Below, piece by piece: positions 30,519 through 33,980 of a stretch of 33,980 nt of DNA (the first letter of the stretch is position 1; each line of letters starts with the position of its first letter). Origin of the DNA: an uncultured Bacilli bacterium (GTDB lineage Bacteria; Bacillota_I; Bacilli_A; RF39; UBA660); assembly GCA_947581715.1 (NCBI GenBank), contig CANPVK010000004.1, positions 1 to 33,980 of the forward strand. The letters are read 5' to 3'. The translations under genes and the position numbers were made by a program. Below the pieces are notes generated by a model that had not been told where the DNA came from, did no database searches, and saw only the letters and a list, made by a program, of their open reading frames with translations.

Positions 30519-30647
30519 TTATAGACACATAAAACCATTAATAGAATGATTAACTTCGTATGGATCAATTAGAACTTCACCACAAGAACTAATTAAAGTG
30601 ACCATACTTTTTCCTTTAACTATATCAATAGCTAAACAATTATGCAT
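30519..30647 (-). pseudogene. IS110-family transposase, N-terminal fragment
   Basis: Minus-strand translation MHNCLAIDIVKGKSMVTLISSCGEVLIDPYEVNHSINGFMCL*, matching the IS110 DEDD RuvC-like N-terminus (GIDVSKGKS...PFGEVV..PFEV.H). Confidence 0.8.
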
Positions 30648-30674
30648 AAGCACCATCCTCTCTTTTTACGATTG

Positions 30675-30865
30675 AACTCTTTTTGCCTCTCACTCCTCAT
30701 CACGCTTGTTATATAGAAATAAATTCTCACATTCTAAAACTAGGATAATAAAAAGAAAAGAGCTAGGCCGTCATAAATATGGATACTTAAGACCTTTGTT
30801 ATAATTTGCCTAAGCTCAATTGCATAAATTTTACTCATTTTTATAAAATGAGTAAAATTATTATA
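30675..30865 (-). ncRNA. Putative IS110 bridge RNA (left-end non-coding region)
   Basis: Upstream of the IS110 start on minus: TATAAT box, perfect 15-bp-arm hairpin (30827-30859), GAGCTTAGGC...GCCTAGCTC stem (30760-30817), CTCTTTT...AAAAGAG pairing further downstream. Confidence 0.5.
30827..30859. repeat. 15-bp-arm perfect hairpin
   Basis: AATTTTACTCATTTT-TAT-AAAATGAGTAAAATT. Confidence 0.9.
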
Positions 30866-30871
30866 CTATAA

Positions 30872-30884
30872 ATCAATGATTACT
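30872..30884 (+). repeat. Direct repeat, left copy (candidate target-site duplication)
   Basis: ATCAATGATTACT, identical to 31461-31473. Confidence 0.75.
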
Positions 30885-30953
30885 GCTCAAATTTTAAAGT
30901 AAACGCAACTTTTTAAGGTTAAATGCAACTTAAAGTATGATGACAAGTTAGTA

Positions 30954-30978
30954 ACAAATAAAGATAATCTTTATTTGT
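30954..30978. repeat. Perfect palindrome
   Basis: ACAAATAAAGAT-A-ATCTTTATTTGT. Confidence 0.9.
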
Positions 30979-31000
30979 ATTAAAATTGTATCATTTGTGG

Positions 31001-31042
31001 TGTATGTCAAGGGTAAAACGGAGCTAAAGCCCTTGACATACA
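31001..31042. repeat. REP-like hairpin with 13-bp perfect arms
   Basis: TGTATGTCAAGGG-taaaacggagctaaag-CCCTTGACATACA. Confidence 0.9.
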
Positions 31043-31044
31043 TC

Positions 31045-31062
31045 TATTTTGTGCACAAAATA
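31045..31062. repeat. Perfect 18-bp palindrome
   Basis: TATTTTGTGCACAAAATA. Confidence 0.9.
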
Positions 31063-31179
31063 ATATCTATAAGTAATATTTAATGCACGACGAAAGGAGA
31101 TTGTATTTTATAAAATTTTTTTGAAATTCAAAGTGCAACCTTTATTTGAAAGTATTAATAATAGTGCTTATATTATTTT

Positions 31180-31317
31180 TTAAAGATCAGAATTTAAATT
31201 AATGTTATTAGAATTAATTTTTCTGATATCTAATTTATCTATGATTTCTTTACCATAGAGAGTGTTGAGTAATGTAAAAGGTAATACATTATTCAATTTT
31301 TTTCTTTTGTAAGATGC
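31180..31317 (-). pseudogene. IS30-family-like transposase, C-terminal fragment
   Basis: Minus frame ASYKRKKLNNVLPFTLLNTLYGKEIIDKLDIRKINSNNINLNSDL*, resembling IS30 transposase C-termini (RK.LN..TP.E....YG.E.L.KLGI..I....I.L.P.L). Confidence 0.6.
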
Positions 31318-31361
31318 ATAATTTTGTTTTCTATTTTTTTCTATAAACACTATTGATAGTT

Positions 31362-31390
31362 ATTATAAATACTTTTTTACTTAAATGCAA
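31362..31390 (-). promoter_or_regulatory. Promoter of the deleted IS30-like transposase
   Basis: On minus: TTGCAT (31390-31385), 17-bp spacer, TATAAT (31367-31362). Confidence 0.6.
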
Positions 31391-31460
31391 CAAATTATAT
31401 TTCTTGATTTAAATGCAATCCTTATTGATTTCAGGGTTGCATTTAGAAAAAAATTTGAGG

Positions 31461-31473
31461 ATCAATGATTACT
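31461..31473 (+). repeat. Direct repeat, right copy (candidate target-site duplication)
   Basis: ATCAATGATTACT, immediately outside the right IR. Confidence 0.75.
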
Positions 31474-31496
31474 CAAATGATTTGCAACTTCATCGA

Positions 31497-31528
31497 TTTA
31501 CTATCAGTATTATACGTGATATAATACT
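31497..31528 (+). promoter_or_regulatory. Promoter with overlapping palindromic operator upstream of the ATPase gene
   Basis: TTTACT (31497-31502), 17 bp, TATAAT (31520-31525); perfect IR AGTATTATA-cgtga-TATAATACT (31506-31528). Confidence 0.6.
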
Positions 31529-31543
31529 ATTGAGGTAAAGATT

Positions 31544-33316
31544 ATGTATATAAAATTTAATCACCAATATAAATCTATAAAATCTCTTGATGATATTAAG
31601 GTTTCAAATTTTGTTTTATTAACAGGTTTTAATGGAGCTGGGAAAACGCAACTTTTAGAAGGAATATTAAATAAATCATTAAGCGTAATAGATGAAAAAG
31701 GTTTTGAATTAACTAATATTCAATATGTAAATTTAAAAAATGATGATTTATACGTTGATCGTTATTCTAATGTCAATGATGATATATCATTATTGAAACA
31801 AAGAATAATAAAAGAAAAAATTCAAGAATTCAATAAAACAAGAATTATGAGTAATAGTTCATTTATTCCAATTGATATAAGATATAGAAATACAATTAAT
31901 ATTGATGAATACGTGAAAGATATTCAACAAGCTGCACATGACTTAGATATAGATTTTCAACTATTTGACTATACGCATTTAAATTATTGGCTGATTAATT
32001 ATAAAAGCAAAAACTATCCATTTGAAATGATTAATATTTCAAGATACTTTACTGCTTATTATGAAAATCATTTACGAAATTCATTTAATCAATTTCAAAA
32101 AAGAACAGCATTAACGGAGGAAGAGTTTATTCAAAAATTTGGATCAGATCCTGTCGAAAAGTTTAATTCACTTTTATTTAAGTTAAATCCAGATATTGAA
32201 CTAGAGTATAAAAAACCAAGTGATTTTGATAGTACAAATTATGTACAATTAAAAAATAAAAAGACTGGTGATCTTATGGATTTTAATGATTTATCAACTG
32301 GTGAAAAAGTTTTTTTTAAAGTATTGCTGACAGTTTATTCAAATGAAGAAAACTTATTAAATGTTCCACAAGTTTTGTTATTAGATGAGATTGATGTAGG
32401 ACTTCATCCCTCTTTGATGAGGCAATTTTTGGATAACGTTATAAAAATATTTGTTAATGATTTAGGAGTTAAAGTATTTATGACTACACATTCTCCAACT
32501 ACTGTAGCTTTGGTTGATGAGAAATATCTATTTTTCGTCCAAAAAGAGCTTCCAAGGATTACTAAAATTTCTAAAAATGATGCAATATCTAAATTGACAG
32601 AAGATATTCCGATGTTAAATATAAACTATGATTATAGAAAACAAATATTAGTTGAAAGTAGTAATGATGAGAAATTATATTCTAAAATATATGATATTTT
32701 GATAAAAAATAAAAAAATTAAAGAAACTATACCTTTATCCTTTATTGGAACTGGAAGTAGTGAAAGCGACAATACTGGTAGTTGTACTGTTGTTAGAGAA
32801 ATGTGTAAACGGTTTTTAGATAACGGAAATAATCAAGTGTATGGAATTATAGACAGGGATAAAAATAACAAAGATAAAAATAATGTTTTTGTTCTTTCTG
32901 GAGATAAAAAATATAGTATAGAGAATTGTATTTTAGACCCATTATTGATTAGTATTCTTTTAATTAAAGATGGACATAACGATAGATATAATCTTGGTAC
33001 AATTAGATTTGTTGATATTAGAGATTTATCTCAAGAACAATTGCAAACTCTTGCTGATAAAATATTGGATAAATTAGGATTTCAAAAAAATAATTTGGTA
33101 GAAATTAAATATTGTAATGACATAATTATTTCTTTGCCTAAAGAATTTCTTGATATGCAAGGTCATTCTTTAGAAGAAAAATATAAAACAGTTTTTAAAG
33201 AGTACAAAGCTGAGCATGATTTGAAAAATAAAATTGTAGATTCTGTAATAAAAGAATATCCTAATTTATGTCCATTTGAATTTTTAGATATTTTTAATAA
33301 AATAATAGATTTATAA
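31544..33316 (+). CDS. AAA/ABC-type ATPase fused to a TOPRIM/DUF4435-like domain (OLD/PARIS-like defence protein candidate)
   Basis: Walker A GFNGAGKTQLLEG, LSTGEKVFFK, Walker B VLLLDEIDVGLHPSLM, TTHSPTTVAL; C-terminal VESSNDEKLYSKI...GIIDRDKNN...YSIENCILDP. Confidence 0.87.
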   Translation: MYIKFNHQYKSIKSLDDIKVSNFVLLTGFNGAGKTQLLEGILNKSLSVIDEKGFELTNIQYVNLKNDDLYVDRYSNVNDDISLLKQRIIKEKIQEFNKTRIMSNSSFIPIDIRYRNTINIDEYVKDIQQAAHDLDIDFQLFDYTHLNYWLINYKSKNYPFEMINISRYFTAYYENHLRNSFNQFQKRTALTEEEFIQKFGSDPVEKFNSLLFKLNPDIELEYKKPSDFDSTNYVQLKNKKTGDLMDFNDLSTGEKVFFKVLLTVYSNEENLLNVPQVLLLDEIDVGLHPSLMRQFLDNVIKIFVNDLGVKVFMTTHSPTTVALVDEKYLFFVQKELPRITKISKNDAISKLTEDIPMLNINYDYRKQILVESSNDEKLYSKIYDILIKNKKIKETIPLSFIGTGSSESDNTGSCTVVREMCKRFLDNGNNQVYGIIDRDKNNKDKNNVFVLSGDKKYSIENCILDPLLISILLIKDGHNDRYNLGTIRFVDIRDLSQEQLQTLADKILDKLGFQKNNLVEIKYCNDIIISLPKEFLDMQGHSLEEKYKTVFKEYKAEHDLKNKIVDSVIKEYPNLCPFEFLDIFNKIIDL

Positions 33317-33531
33317 TGATAAAAAAATCATTATTCATCTGATAAATATTTTAATCTTGAAATTATTGAAGTAATAAAATATATAATACTGAAAGATGTA
33401 TATGTGATGTATTGAAGGATAATAATTTTGATTCTAAATTACAAGCAAATTATTAGAATATTCAAAAACTTTTAATATTTATGATAAGGTTAGTACTTTA
33501 GTTGATTATGCAGTAAGATGGGGGTATTGAA

Positions 33532-33980
33532 ATGAGTGAAAAAAATTTAGATTCTAGTAATGTGGAATACACTGAAAGGGTAAAGTCAAATGATTATGCT
33601 AAACAATTACAGTGGGATATGGCTATTGGACTTCAAGAGGTAGATGATTTAAAACCTTCTAAGTATTTTGAGAGTCTTGTAAGTGCTAATGTAGAAGGGA
33701 ATCTAACTATAGAACAAGTAGAAAAAAATTTAAAAAAATATTATATTGAAAAAGAAAGGCAAAATGATATAAATCATAATGAAATGGAATGTGATCTTGT
33801 ATCCACTAGAATTGTAGAATTATTACAAGAAAATAATTTCGAACTATCTGTGGATTATTTAAAATATGTTCATAAATATTTATTTCAAGATGTTTATGAA
33901 TTCGCTGGAGAATTTAGAAAAATAGATTTTTCTAAACATGAAAAAATATTAAATAATGATTCGGTAGCTTATGGGGATTG
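33532..33980 (+). CDS. Fic family protein with N-terminal VbhA-like inhibitory region (incomplete, runs off window)
   Basis: Not in the ORF track; translation MSEKNLDSSNVEYTERVKSNDYAKQLQWDMAIGLQEVDDLKPSKYFESLVSANVEGNLTIEQ...VDYLKYVHKYLFQDVYEFAGEFRKIDFSKHEKILNNDSVAYGD; SxxxEG motif; Fic HKYLFxDVYxFAGEFR motif. Confidence 0.85.
   Translation, partial: MSEKNLDSSNVEYTERVKSNDYAKQLQWDMAIGLQEVDDLKPSKYFESLVSANVEGNLTIEQVEKNLKKYYIEKERQNDINHNEMECDLVSTRIVELLQENNFELSVDYLKYVHKYLFQDVYEFAGEFRKIDFSKHEKILNNDSVAYGD

Larger units (their letters stand above)
30885..31460 (-). mobile_element. Internally deleted IS30-like element (~576 bp)
   Basis: Ends GCTCAAATTTTAAAGTAAACGCAAC (left) and, on minus from 31460, CCTCAAATTTTTTTCTAAATGCAAC (right); flanked by 13-bp direct repeats; contains a transposase C-terminal remnant. 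Confidence 0.65.

Noticed and set aside
33314-33333. TAATGAT-aaaaaa-ATCATTA hairpin at the ATPase stop as a terminator separating it from fic
   Set aside because: Weak AT-only 7-bp stem without a following T-tract; not convincing as a terminator.
1-33980. tRNA or rRNA genes
   Set aside because: No cloverleaf with CCA/GTTCRA-type T-loop or rRNA-like segments noticed by eye; not exhaustively scanned.

Overview
AT-rich, Firmicutes/Bacilli-like chromosomal window. 1-14313 is an almost uninterrupted S10-spc-alpha ribosomal superoperon (rpsJ to rplQ, with secY, adk, map, infA, rpmJ, rpoA; no rpmD/L30 between rpsE and rplO). Between rplQ and the usual next block (ECF ATPases, EcfT-like protein, truA, rplM, rpsI) lies an accessory insert: a TnpB gene with a structured 3' omegaRNA-like region, a collagen-like (GXY) protein with a C-terminal C1q/TNF-like or BclA-like tail, a small unknown protein and an SDR oxidoreductase. 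After rpsI come a small unknown protein, an orphan LytTR response regulator, CwlD-like and SpoIID-like sporulation/cell-wall proteins, a Zn-dependent phospholipase C-like protein, an Abi_2/HEPN protein translationally coupled to an HtrA protease, and a membrane thioredoxin-like protein. The last ~4 kb is a mobile/defence region: an amidase gene truncated at its 3' end; an IS110-family transposase N-terminal stub (minus strand) with an upstream structured region resembling a bridge RNA; a ~576-bp IS30-like element with inverted-repeat ends, reiterated TAAAtGCAAC motifs, a transposase C-terminal remnant and a 13-bp flanking direct repeat, sitting at the presumptive IS110 bridge-RNA promoter; then an ATPase-TOPRIM/DUF4435-like (OLD/PARIS-like) protein with a palindrome over its -10 box, followed by a Fic protein (truncated by the window edge) with an N-terminal VbhA-like inhibitory motif. 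All assignments are by eye from sequence; no database searches or folding were run.
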